In this document: piece after piece, positions 8,535 through 16,936 of the stretch
How positions within the stretch are numbered: position 1 is the stretch's first letter
Layout: each line of letters begins with the position of its first letter
Source of the DNA: Pseudomonas taiwanensis
Lineage (GTDB): Bacteria; Pseudomonadota; Gammaproteobacteria; Pseudomonadales; Pseudomonadaceae
NCBI RefSeq assembly: GCF_013393345.1
Contig: NZ_QJRF01000069.1
Span: 186,001 to 250,000 of the forward strand
Length of the DNA stretch: 64,000 nt
Reading direction: 5' to 3'
The notes under the pieces: model-generated
Database searches by the model: none
Told to the model about the DNA's origin: nothing
Seen by the model: the letters and a program-made list of their open reading frames with translations, nothing else
Translations under genes and position numbers: made by a program

Positions 8535-9839
8535 ATGAAGCCCCACCCACTGCTGCCCATCGCCCTTCTGGCCCTCTGCACCGCATGCGGCGAAACGGCA
8601 ACCTTGCAGGTAGAAGACGGCACTGGCCCGAACCCGCAGCTGCCGCCGCCGAACAAGACGCTCATCCCCACCGTTCACGTGGCAACGGCCACCGGCTGGC
8701 CCGACGGCGCCATGCCAGAGGCCACCCAGGGCACGAAGGTCAATGCCTTCGCCGAAGGTCTGCAGCACCCGCGCTGGCTCTACGTGCTGCCCAACGGCGA
8801 TGTGCTGGTGGCCGAAAGCGCGGCGCCCGGAACGGACAAACCGCCGAGCCTGAAGAGCCGGGTGGCGAGCATGTTCATGAAGAAAGCCGGTTCCCAGGTG
8901 CCCAGTGCCAATCGCATCTCGCTGCTGCGGGACATCAACGGCGATGGCGTCGCCGACCTGCGCAGCACCTTCCTCAGCGGCCTCTACTCGCCCTTCGGCA
9001 TGGTGCTGGTGGGCAAGGACCTGTATGTCGCCAACGCCGATGCGCTGATGCGCTTCCCCTATGAAAAGGGCGCCACCGAGATCACTGATCCGGGTACCAA
9101 GGTCACTGACCTGCCCGCCGGACTGAATCACCACTGGACGAAGAACGTCATCGCCAGCCGTGATGGCCGCAAGCTCTACATAACCGTGGGCTCCAACAGC
9201 AATATCGGCGAGAACGGCATGGAATCCGAGGAAGGCCGCGCCGCCATCTGGGAACTGGACCGCGCCAGCGGCAACAAGCGCCTCTTCGCCACCGGCCTGC
9301 GCAATCCCAACGGCATGGCCTGGGAACCGCAGACCGGCAAGCTGTGGACCGCCGTGAACGAACGTGACGAACTGGGCAGCGACCTGGTGCCGGACTACAT
9401 CACCTCGGTCAAGGACGGCGGCTTCTACGGCTGGCCCTACAGCTACTACGGTCAGCACGTGGACGAGCGCATCCAGCCCCAGCGTCCCGAACTGGTGGCC
9501 AAGGCCCTGGTTCCCGACTACGCCCTGGGCCCGCACACCGCCTCGCTGGGCATCACCTTCGCCAAGGGCAGCAAGCTGCCGGCCTTCCAGAACGGGTTGT
9601 TCGTCGGCCAGCACGGCTCCTGGAACCGCAACCCCCGCAGTGGCTACAAGGTGATCTACGTGCCCTTCAAGGGCGGCAAGCCCAACGGCCAGCCGGTGGA
9701 CGTGCTGACCGGTTTCCTCGACGAGCAAGGCAACGCCCAGGGCCGCCCGGTGGACGTCAAGCTCGACAGCAAGGGCGCCCTGCTGGTGACCGACGATGTG
9801 GGCAACAAGGTCTGGCGGGTGAGTGCGGCGAAGAAGTGA
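8535..9839 (+). CDS. Lipoprotein sorbosone/glucose dehydrogenase-like (PQQ beta-propeller)
   Basis: The 434-residue product starts with a lipoprotein signal ([18 protein letters not shown], lipobox LCTAC), which decides the start: an earlier in-frame ATG at 8469 would lie inside the Pho box. The rest resembles the soluble PQQ-dependent glucose/sorbosone dehydrogenase family: blade motifs [54 protein letters not shown] and [10 protein letters not shown]. It would oxidise sugars or aldoses at the periplasmic face of a membrane, with PQQ and calcium as cofactors. The substrate cannot be told from sequence. It is divergent from pstS; its last bases are duplicated downstream. Confidence 0.85.
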   Translation: MKPHPLLPIALLALCTACGETATLQVEDGTGPNPQLPPPNKTLIPTVHVATATGWPDGAMPEATQGTKVNAFAEGLQHPRWLYVLPNGDVLVAESAAPGTDKPPSLKSRVASMFMKKAGSQVPSANRISLLRDINGDGVADLRSTFLSGLYSPFGMVLVGKDLYVANADALMRFPYEKGATEITDPGTKVTDLPAGLNHHWTKNVIASRDGRKLYITVGSNSNIGENGMESEEGRAAIWELDRASGNKRLFATGLRNPNGMAWEPQTGKLWTAVNERDELGSDLVPDYITSVKDGGFYGWPYSYYGQHVDERIQPQRPELVAKALVPDYALGPHTASLGITFAKGSKLPAFQNGLFVGQHGSWNRNPRSGYKVIYVPFKGGKPNGQPVDVLTGFLDEQGNAQGRPVDVKLDSKGALLVTDDVGNKVWRVSAAKK

Positions 9840-10029
9840 CGCTCTCGTAGGATGGCGAAGAGCGGAGCGAAACCCATCACCACGGAACGATGGGTTTCGC
9901 GGGCGCTACCCATCCTACGGACTGACGGGTGAGTGCGGCGAAGAAGTGAAGCTCTTGTAGGATGGCGTAGAGCGGAGCGAAACCCATCACCGCGGAACGA
10001 TGGGTTTCGCGGGCTCTACCCATCCTACG
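9816..10029. repeat. Tandem duplication of a gene end plus REP-like hairpin (2 copies, period 110 bp)
   Basis: Copy 1 (9816-9919) begins in the last eight codons of the dehydrogenase gene and includes its stop. Copy 2 (9926-10029) repeats those 24 bases (CGGGTGAGTGCGGCGAAGAA and TGA), then the hairpin. Each hairpin (9847-9918 and 9957-10028) has outer arms GTAGGATGG/CCATCCTAC and inner arms GCGAAACCCATC/GATGGGTTTCGC. The copies differ by a handful of substitutions. Confidence 0.9.
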
Positions 10030-10051
10030 AATTACAGACTGAGCAGGAAGC

Positions 10052-11341
10052 TCAGCGCTTCTTCGCGATCAGGAACAACCCGATCAACACCGCCACACCA
10101 CACAGCGCCGCCACGTAATAGGCGGGGCCAAGGCTGTCCCACTTCAGCAGCATCGACACCACCATGGGCGTCAGCCCGCCGAAGATGGCGTAGGCCAGGT
10201 TGTAGGAAAAAGACAGCCCGGAGAAGCGCACCACCGGCGGGAATGCCTTGACCATCACGTAGGGCACGGCGCCGATGGTGCCGACGAACAGGCCGGTGAT
10301 GGCGTAGAGCGGGAACAACCAGTCCGGATGAGCCTTGAGGCTGGTGTAGAAGGTCCAGGAACTGATGGCCAGCAGCAGGCCACCCACCAGGAACGTGCGG
10401 CCGGCGCCAATGCGGTCGGCGATCGCGCCCGACAGCACGCAGCCGATAGACAGCAGCACGATGGCCAGGCTGTTGGCCTTCAGCGCAGTGGCGGCCTCGA
10501 AGCCGTACACGGTCTGCAGCAGGGTCGGGGTCATCAGGATCACGACCACGATGCCGGCGGACAGCACCCACGTCAGCAGCATGGACAGCACCACGGCACT
10601 GCGGTGCTCGCGCAGCACGGTCTTCAGCGGTACCTCCGCCGCCAGCGCCTTGCGTTGCTGCATCTCGGCGAAGACCGGGGTCTCGTGCAGCCAGCGGCGC
10701 AGGTACATGGCGAACAGGCCGAACACCCCGCCCACGAGGAACGGCAGGCGCCAGGCCCAATCCAGGACCTCGGCCGGGGTGTAGATGCTGTTGATCAGGG
10801 TGGCCATCAGCGAACCCAGCAGGATGCCGGCGGTCAGACCCGAAGTCAGGGTGCCGCAGGCGTAACCCACGTGGCGCGCAGGGACGTGCTCGGCAACGAA
10901 CACCCAGGCGCCCGGAACTTCGCCACCAATGGCCGCGCCCTGCACCACACGCATCAATAGCAGCGCCAGGGGCGCCCAGATGCCGATCTGCTCGTAGGTG
11001 GGCAACAGACCCATCACCAGGGTCGGGATCGCCATCAGGAAGATGCTCAGGGTGAACATGCGCTTACGGCCCAGGAGGTCACCGAAGTGCGCCATCACGA
11101 TGCCGCCCAGCGGCCGCGCCAGGTAACCGGCGGCGAAGATGCCGAACGTCTGCATCTGGCGCAGCCACTCCGGCATCTCGGCGGGGAAGAACAACTTGCC
11201 CACCACCGCGGCGAAGAACACGAAGATGATGAAGTCGTAGAACTCGAGGGCGCCGCCGAGGGCCGAAAGCGACAGGGTCTTGTAATCGCTGCGGGTCAGC
11301 GGGCGCGAGGCGGGCGCCTCGGGGGCGAGCACGGAAGACAT
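10052..11341 (-). CDS. MFS metabolite:H+ symporter (MHS family)
   Basis: This 429-residue integral membrane protein has 12 predicted helices. The MFS loop motif GDLLGRKRMF lies between helices 2 and 3, with GGALEFYDFIIFVFFAAVVG in helix 1 and VVQGAAIGGEVPGAWVFVAE in helix 4, the pattern of the MHS group (citrate, alpha-ketoglutarate, proline/betaine and shikimate porters). It would import an organic acid or osmolyte with protons; the substrate is not readable. It is convergent with the dehydrogenase gene and divergent from the thioesterase. I recall an MFS gene at this place beside pstS in PAO1. Confidence 0.9.
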   Translation of the reverse strand: MSSVLAPEAPASRPLTRSDYKTLSLSALGGALEFYDFIIFVFFAAVVGKLFFPAEMPEWLRQMQTFGIFAAGYLARPLGGIVMAHFGDLLGRKRMFTLSIFLMAIPTLVMGLLPTYEQIGIWAPLALLLMRVVQGAAIGGEVPGAWVFVAEHVPARHVGYACGTLTSGLTAGILLGSLMATLINSIYTPAEVLDWAWRLPFLVGGVFGLFAMYLRRWLHETPVFAEMQQRKALAAEVPLKTVLREHRSAVVLSMLLTWVLSAGIVVVILMTPTLLQTVYGFEAATALKANSLAIVLLSIGCVLSGAIADRIGAGRTFLVGGLLLAISSWTFYTSLKAHPDWLFPLYAITGLFVGTIGAVPYVMVKAFPPVVRFSGLSFSYNLAYAIFGGLTPMVVSMLLKWDSLGPAYYVAALCGVAVLIGLFLIAKKR

Positions 11342-11613
11342 GGGGTGGAATTCTCGTCTGGGGGTGCGGGACGCTCTCCGCTACTTGGGCGGAAAATCGC
11401 CTCGCAACATATCAAAAAGCGTCAAATGCACACAGTCTCAGCCAAAAAACCGCCGCTGACCCACTACAGCGGTCGTCTGGCGCCATGGCATGGCTATATA
11501 CTGCGCGCAGTTCAGCGCATGTCGGCATGCAGTGGGTCGGCGGCGCACAGGGAAGGAAAGGGCAAGTCCCTTCCAGGCATTGGCGCCACACACACGAAAC
11601 AGGCTATTCCGGC
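11342..11613. other. Divergent intergenic region, MFS gene / thioesterase gene
   Basis: This 272-bp spacer should hold both promoters. A TATATA-like element (TGGCTATATACTG, about 11491-11503) fits a -10 for the rightward gene. I see no operator palindrome. Confidence 0.4.
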
Positions 11614-12024
11614 ATGATCGACATCGAAGAAGAAGAAGAGAACCTGACCCCGCAAGGCGACCTCGCCCTGCAGATCACCGCGCTCCCGCGTGAAACCAAC
11701 GGCTTCGGCGACATCTACGGTGGCTGGCTGGTTTCCCAGATGGACCTGGCCGGCACGGCCATGGCCAGCAAGGTGGCCGCAGGCCGCGTGGCCACCGTGG
11801 CCATCGACCGCATGGCCTTCCTGGTTCCGGTAGCCGTGGGCGCCCAGCTCTCCTTCTATACCCAGACCCTGGAAATCGGCCGCAGCTCGATTCAGATGCT
11901 GGTAGAAGTCTGGAGCGACGATCCGCTTTCCAGCGAATGGCGCAAGGTCACCGAAGCGGTGTTCGTCTTCGTCGCCATCGACGGCAGCGGCCGCACCCGC
12001 CCGGTCCCGCCGCGTCGGGGCTGA
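11614..12024 (+). CDS. Acyl-CoA thioesterase, YciA-like hotdog protein
   Basis: The 136-residue protein has the hotdog core of YciA/BACH thioesterases: TNGFGDIYGGWLVSQMDLAG, where the Asp-bearing helix is catalytic, then VATVAIDRMAFLVPVAVGAQ. It would hydrolyse acyl-CoA esters in the cytosol. I chose the ATG at 11614, because longer versions lack homology-like sequence. The acidic start (MIDIEEEEE) is unusual but short. A strong terminator follows 12 bp after the stop. Confidence 0.88.
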   Translation: MIDIEEEEENLTPQGDLALQITALPRETNGFGDIYGGWLVSQMDLAGTAMASKVAAGRVATVAIDRMAFLVPVAVGAQLSFYTQTLEIGRSSIQMLVEVWSDDPLSSEWRKVTEAVFVFVAIDGSGRTRPVPPRRG

Positions 12025-12036
12025 CCGCCAACACAG

Positions 12037-12062
12037 AAAGGGCCGCAATCGCGGCCCTTTTT
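12037..12062 (+). terminator. Rho-independent terminator of the thioesterase gene
   Basis: AAAGGGCCGC (12037-12046) and GCGGCCCTTT (12051-12060) form perfect 10-bp arms around AATC, followed by TT. It may work in both directions. Confidence 0.85.
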
Positions 12063-12074
12063 CATGAAACGGTT

Positions 12075-12284
12075 GTAGGGTGGATGGCGCTTTTTTCATC
12101 CACCAGCGGTGCTACGCCGGGCCTCGAATGGTGGACCGGTGAAGCGTGGTCCACCCTACAAATGCTGCGGGGTGAGCCCCAGCCCACCTTGCACCTCGAC
12201 CGTAGGGTGGATGGCGCTCTTTCATCCACCAGCGATGTCAACCCGAACCCCGATGGTGGACCGGTGAAGCGTGGTCCATCCTAC
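12075..12284. repeat. Two related REP-like palindromic elements
   Basis: Elements at 12075-12159 and 12202-12284 both start GTAGGGTGGATGGCGCT, carry TTCATCCACCAGCG, end GGTGGACCGGTGAAGCGTGG and close with CC(A/T)CCCTAC or a variant. They lie 127 bp apart in direct orientation, and the outer arms GTAGGGTGGA/TCCACCCTAC can pair. They occupy most of the 309-bp gap before the permease gene, together with the terminator. I see no gene here. Confidence 0.8.
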
Positions 12285-12333
12285 GAAAGCCACATCCCCG
12301 CGAGGGCGACGATTTCCATTAGGAACGTTCCCG

Positions 12334-13530
12334 TCATTCCAGCCGCAACGCGTCCACCGGATGCAGCCGCGCCGCGCGCCGGGCCGGCGCCAGGCCCGCG
12401 CCCATCCCTACCAGCACCGACAGCAGCAACGCCAGCAGCACCAGCGACAGGTCCAGTCTCAACGGCAGCCCCGGCACGGCCCAGTGCAGCATGCCCACCA
12501 ATAGAAAGACCATCACCAGTCCCAGCAGGCCACCCAGCAGCGAAAGCAGGGTCGCTTCCGTGAGGAATAGCGCCAGCACCTGGCGCGGCGCCGCGCCGAC
12601 GGCCCGCAACAGGCCGATTTCGGCCGTTCGCTCCTCGACTGTGGTGGTCATGATGGTGAGGATGCCCACCGCGCCCACCAGGAGGGATACGCCACCCAGG
12701 GCCGCGATGCCCAGGGTCAGGGTGGCAAGGATGCGATTCAGGCTGCCCAGCAAGTCGCCCTGGGACGTCATGCGGAAGTCCTCGCGGCCGTGGCGCTCCA
12801 CCAGCAGGCGGCGCACATCCTCGGCAAAGGCCTCAGCGGGGGTGCTGTCCTCGAACAGCACGTGAATCTTCACCAGCCCTTCGCGGTTGAACAGGAATTC
12901 CGCCCAGTCCACCGGGATGTAGGCGATGTCATCGAGGTCGAAGCCCAGCAGGTTGCCCTTGCTCCCCATGACCCCGACAACCCGGAAACTCATGCCGCCC
13001 ACCCTCACCCGCTGGCCCACTGGCGCGGCGCTGCCGAACAGCTCTGTCGCCAGTTTCGCCCCCAGCACCAGATAAGGCGGCGTGCGGCCATCTCGCGAGG
13101 GCGGCAGGAATTTTCCCGCTGCCATCTGCACCCGCCAGGCATCAGCCAACTGCGACCCCGTGCCGAGAATATCCACACGCCGCTGCCGGCCGGCCGCCTG
13201 GATATCGCCGTTGCCCTGGATGATCGGCACCACGGCTTCGGCATGGGGCAATCGCCCCAGCGCATCCGCGTCGGCGATGGTGAGGGGCCGGGCGCTGGCG
13301 AGAATCCCGCCGATACCGCCGGTGGGCAAGGTGCCGGGACGTACCGTGACGACCCGCGTGCCGAACTGCGCAAAGCTGTCCAGCACGCGAGTGCGCAAGC
13401 CCTCCCCCATGGCGGTGAGCAGCGCCACGGCGGCGATGCCGATGGCCACGCCGAGAAGGGTCAGCAGACTGCGCAGGGGCTGGCAGGACAGGGACGAGCT
13501 GCACAGGCCGAGTCCATCGCGCCAGCGCAT
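12334..13530 (-). CDS. ABC transporter permease, MacB/LolC-type (second permease)
   Basis: The 398-residue protein starts MRWRDGLGLCSSSLS at an ATG that overlaps the stop of the preceding permease by one base (TGATG), so a longer version reading further upstream is rejected. It shows the FtsX/MacB layout: helix 1 near 20-40 (LLTLLGVAIGIAAVALLTAM), a periplasmic MacB_PCD domain (about 50-240), then three C-terminal helices with TTTVEERTAEIGLLRAVGAA, the loop coupling to the ATPase. It is the last gene of a four-gene export operon and a paralogue of its neighbour; the pair probably forms a heterodimer. Confidence 0.9.
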   Translation of the reverse strand: MRWRDGLGLCSSSLSCQPLRSLLTLLGVAIGIAAVALLTAMGEGLRTRVLDSFAQFGTRVVTVRPGTLPTGGIGGILASARPLTIADADALGRLPHAEAVVPIIQGNGDIQAAGRQRRVDILGTGSQLADAWRVQMAAGKFLPPSRDGRTPPYLVLGAKLATELFGSAAPVGQRVRVGGMSFRVVGVMGSKGNLLGFDLDDIAYIPVDWAEFLFNREGLVKIHVLFEDSTPAEAFAEDVRRLLVERHGREDFRMTSQGDLLGSLNRILATLTLGIAALGGVSLLVGAVGILTIMTTTVEERTAEIGLLRAVGAAPRQVLALFLTEATLLSLLGGLLGLVMVFLLVGMLHWAVPGLPLRLDLSLVLLALLLSVLVGMGAGLAPARRAARLHPVDALRLE

Positions 13531-14741
13531 CAGTGGCTGCCTTGCGGGCGCAACGCCTGCACCGGCACCTGCGCCGCCGCATGGCTGGCCGGCAGCCAGG
13601 CGAACAGCAGGGCAGCCACCAGCGCCAGGGACGGCGCCCCCAGCCGCGCCCACCAGGGCGCATACAGCGGCAGGTCAGTGGCCAGGCGACCGATCCACAA
13701 CAGCAACTCGCCAAGCCCCAACCCCACTGCGGCGCCCAGCAGCGCGAGCAGGGCCGCTTCGCCGAGGAACAGCAGACGCACCTGGTCGGAACTGGCGCCC
13801 ACCGCCTTGAGCAGGCCGATCTCAGCGGTTCGCTGCAGGACCGCAATCCAGGTGACATTCATAATCAGGATGCCGGCGACCAGCAGGCTGATGGCGGCGA
13901 TGCCCGCCAGTGCCAGGGTCAGGCCGTTGAGGATGCTGTCGAAGGCAGCGAGCATGGAGTCCTGGCTGAGCAGGGTGACGTCTTCCTCGCCCTGGTGACG
14001 TTCGGTGAGGATCGCCAGCACCTGGCGTCGCGCGCTCTCGAGGTAGCTGGGGCCGCGCGCCTCGACGAAGACGCGGAACAATCCTTCCCGGTCGAACAGC
14101 GCCTCGGCGCTGGACACCGGCACGATCAGCGCCTCGGAAAAGTCCATCCCGAGGGATTCGCCGCGCTCGTCCAATACCCCGATCACCCGGAAGCGCCGGT
14201 CGCCCGCCCGCAGCCACTGACCCAGCGCCGGCGCAGTGCCGAACAGCGCGGTCCGCAGGCGGCTGCCGATCACACAGACCTCCTCAGCTTGCCCCGGCTC
14301 CAGTTCGGGCAGCGCCACGCCCTGGGCAAGGCGCAACTGGCGAATGGCGAAGAACGCGCGGGTGGTCCCTAAGGTGAGGGCTTCGCGGTTGCGGTTGTCG
14401 CGGCTGACTTCCAGTTGCCCGGCATGCAGCGGCGCCACCTGGCGTATCGACGGCAAGCGCTGCAGGGCGGCAGCATCCGCCTGGGTCAGCGGACGCGGTG
14501 CCATGCCGGTGATGGGTGGCATGCCGCCGGTGGTTTCATTGCGCCCCGGCAGGACGATGAGGATGTCCCGCCCGAGCAGCGAGAACTCGCCCAGCACGTA
14601 AGTCCGCGCGCCCTCGCCCAGCCCACCCAGCAAGGTCACGAAGAAGACGCCCACCGCCATTGCCAGCAACAACATGACACTGCGCGAGCCGTGGCCGCGC
14701 ATGGCGCCCAGCCAGAATCGGCAGGCGTCCAGCGGGTCCAT
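13530..14741 (-). CDS. ABC transporter permease, MacB/LolC-type (first permease)
   Basis: The 403-residue protein has the same fold as the next gene: helix 1 (VMLLLAMAVGVFFVTLLGG), a periplasmic domain (about 45-270), a coupling motif AVLQRTAEIGLLKAVGAS and three C-terminal helices. These exporters do not move the substrate through the membrane directly but work on periplasmic or membrane-embedded substrates, as in MacB and LolCDE. Its start overlaps the stop of the ATPase gene by one base (TGATG), so the two are translationally coupled. Confidence 0.9.
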   Translation of the reverse strand: MDPLDACRFWLGAMRGHGSRSVMLLLAMAVGVFFVTLLGGLGEGARTYVLGEFSLLGRDILIVLPGRNETTGGMPPITGMAPRPLTQADAAALQRLPSIRQVAPLHAGQLEVSRDNRNREALTLGTTRAFFAIRQLRLAQGVALPELEPGQAEEVCVIGSRLRTALFGTAPALGQWLRAGDRRFRVIGVLDERGESLGMDFSEALIVPVSSAEALFDREGLFRVFVEARGPSYLESARRQVLAILTERHQGEEDVTLLSQDSMLAAFDSILNGLTLALAGIAAISLLVAGILIMNVTWIAVLQRTAEIGLLKAVGASSDQVRLLFLGEAALLALLGAAVGLGLGELLLWIGRLATDLPLYAPWWARLGAPSLALVAALLFAWLPASHAAAQVPVQALRPQGSH

Positions 14742-15427
14742 CAGGCGGGCGCTCCCTGGTGCCGGTCGCTGAGGATGCAGCCGTCACGCATCTGGATCTG
14801 GCGATGGGCGCGGGCGGCGTGCTGGGCGTCGTGGGTCACCAGGATCAGGGTCAGGCCGTCGGCATTCAGCTCCTCCAGCAGGGCCACCACTTCGGCGCCG
14901 GACTGGCTGTCGAGATTCCCGGTGGGCTCATCGGCGAGCAAGAGGCGTGGGCGCATCACCATGGCACGGGCAATCGCCACCCGCTGGCGCTGGCCGCCCG
15001 ACAGTTCGGCCGGGTGATGGCGCAAGCGCTCGGACAGGCCCAGGCGCTCGGCCAGTTGGAGACTGCGGCGACGACGCTCACAAGGCTCGATTCCGGCCAG
15101 GAGCATCGGCAACTCGATGTTCTCCAGGGCCGTCAGGCGCGGGATCAGGTGGAAGGACTGGAAGACGAAGCCGATCAGCCGGCTGCGCAGCGCCGCTCGA
15201 CGATCCTCGCGCAGGCAGGCGGTGGCTTCCTCGTCCAACCAGAATTCACCGCTGTCCGGTGCGTCCAGCAGTCCGAGGATATTCAGCAGGGTCGATTTGC
15301 CCGATCCGGAAGCGCCGGTAATCGCCAGGTACTCGCCGTCGGCCACTTCCAGGTTCAGCTGGTCAAGGCCGCGCACGCGTTGTTCGCCCAACTGAAAGCA
15401 GCGGCTGACCTCATGCATGAGGATCAC
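14741..15427 (-). CDS. ABC transporter ATP-binding protein, MacB/LolD-type
   Basis: The 228-residue ATPase has Walker A GASGSGKSTLLN, signature LSGGQRQRVAIARA, Walker B LLLADEPTGNLDS and the switch His in LVTHDAQHAARA, which is the MacB/LolD subgroup pattern. The start is a GTG at 15427 with GGGGAGG seven bases upstream, overlapping the adaptor stop as GTGA; an ATG three codons on is the alternative. It powers the two permeases encoded just downstream. Confidence 0.94.
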   Translation of the reverse strand: MILMHEVSRCFQLGEQRVRGLDQLNLEVADGEYLAITGASGSGKSTLLNILGLLDAPDSGEFWLDEEATACLREDRRAALRSRLIGFVFQSFHLIPRLTALENIELPMLLAGIEPCERRRRSLQLAERLGLSERLRHHPAELSGGQRQRVAIARAMVMRPRLLLADEPTGNLDSQSGAEVVALLEELNADGLTLILVTHDAQHAARAHRQIQMRDGCILSDRHQGAPA

Positions 15428-16578
15428 TGCGCGGCCTCCCCGACATCGCCGCTCGGGCTGACCACGCTGCCATCGGCCAGGCCTTCCTGCTGCAGACTGG
15501 GCAGGATGCGGTCGCCGGGTGCCAGGCCGTTTTTCACTTCACTCCAGCGCCAGTTGGCGAGGCCGATCTCCACCTTCTGCTCGCGCAAGTGTCCGTTGCT
15601 GGGGTCGTAGCGCAGCACCTTGCCGCCCTCTAGCAGGCTTTCCGTTGGCACCCGCAGGGTCTGCTCACGCTGCGCCAGGAGGATTTCCACATCGGCGCTG
15701 TAACCGCTGAGCAACAACAGGTCCGCCGGCACCCGCGCGAAGGCGACTTCCACATCCACTGTGCGCGCCTGCTTTTCCAGCTCACGGACGAACGGTGCGA
15801 TCCGCGTCACCCGACCCTCGAAACTCTGCCCACGGAAGGCATCCAGGGTGATGCGCACCGGCATGCCCGGCCGCACCAGGGCAGCGTCCACTTCGTCGAT
15901 GGGCGCTTCGACGTAGAGGCACTGGTCATCGATCAGGTCCACCGCCGGTGGGGTCGGGATGCCCGGCGGCGAGGGCGTCACCACCTCGCCCAGTTCGCCG
16001 TTGATCTCCGCGACGATGCCGGCGAACGGCGCGCGCAGGGTGGCCTGGTCGAGCTGCGCCAGCTGCAGGTCGAGACTGGCCGCGGCTTCGCGGATTTTCG
16101 CCTCGCCGCCACTGCACAGCAGTTGGGAAAGCCGGGCGCGAGTGACGCTCTGGTCCAGCAGGTCCTCGGAGGCCAGCTTGCGCTCGGCCAGGCGTTCGAG
16201 CCGATGCTGGTCACGCTGGTCCTGGCTGGCCTGGCGGCAGCTCTGCTCACGCAGGTTGCGCTGGGCATCGAGCCGCGCACGGGCCTCGTCCACCCGTGCC
16301 AGCAAGTCATCCTGGCGCAGGCGCATCAGCACGTCGCCGGCCTGCACGCGCTGCCCGGCATGGATCAGCAACTCGCTGACCTGCCCACCGGTCTTGAACG
16401 ACAGATGCGCACGCCGGCACGCCTTCACCGTCCCCGCCCGGGTATTGGCCACCAGGGTCTCCACTTCGCCCTTGGTCACTTCCACCAGTTGCACCGGCAC
16501 GGGTTCGGGTCGCGCCCAAAAGCCCAGCAGCATCGCCAGAGAAGAAAAAATGGGAATAATTATCAGTAGCTTGCGCAT
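15424..16578 (-). CDS. Periplasmic adaptor of an ABC exporter (MacA/HlyD family)
   Basis: The 384-residue protein is anchored by an N-terminal helix (MRKLLIIIPIFSSLAMLLGF). It then has the membrane-fusion-protein order: beta-barrel/lipoyl start (ARAGTVKACRRAHLSFKTGG), half-motif QVSELLIHAGQRVQAGDVLM, a helical hairpin (about 100-180, RLDAQRNLREQ to LAQLDQA), second lipoyl half (TLRAPFAGIVAEINGELGEV) and a C-terminal barrel. It would link the permeases to an outer-membrane channel such as TolC/OprM; no channel gene lies beside it. It is first in the operon; the stop overlaps the ATPase start. The exported substrate is unknown. Confidence 0.9.
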   Translation of the reverse strand: MRKLLIIIPIFSSLAMLLGFWARPEPVPVQLVEVTKGEVETLVANTRAGTVKACRRAHLSFKTGGQVSELLIHAGQRVQAGDVLMRLRQDDLLARVDEARARLDAQRNLREQSCRQASQDQRDQHRLERLAERKLASEDLLDQSVTRARLSQLLCSGGEAKIREAAASLDLQLAQLDQATLRAPFAGIVAEINGELGEVVTPSPPGIPTPPAVDLIDDQCLYVEAPIDEVDAALVRPGMPVRITLDAFRGQSFEGRVTRIAPFVRELEKQARTVDVEVAFARVPADLLLLSGYSADVEILLAQREQTLRVPTESLLEGGKVLRYDPSNGHLREQKVEIGLANWRWSEVKNGLAPGDRILPSLQQEGLADGSVVSPSGDVGEAAQ

Positions 16579-16936
16579 GGCATCGGCTCCACTTGCGAGC
16601 GGGTAAGCAGAGTCTAGGTGCGGCTCCGACGGCCCTTTTCAGCACCAACGTGCCGGCTTTCCCCGCTTCTGGGGGAGGACCGCTCATAAATGAAGACCTT
16701 AGCGACGCAATGCCTCAGCCCTTGCCGTCCGGGGTCTCTGACCACCCATGTCAAAATGCCGACAAATGGACCCATTACTTGCTAGCGCAAAATCATGACT
16801 CGTCAAAATAAGGTCATTCGCAACCTGAACAGGCTACTTCTGGTCGAATGACGGGAAAGCCCTTGCCGCCTCTGCCAAGCTATTCGGAATAGCAGGTGGC
16901 GCCCGGCCCCCGACAGCACAGCAAGCGGAGATTGCG
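16579..16936. other. Divergent intergenic region with an inverted repeat
   Basis: This 358-bp spacer separates the exporter operon from the mutarotase gene. The one structure I see is GTCATTCG (16813-16820) facing CGAATGAC (16845-16852) across 24 bp. It could be a weak RNA hairpin or a split operator, about 85 bp before the mutarotase start. No gene is visible. Confidence 0.4.
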
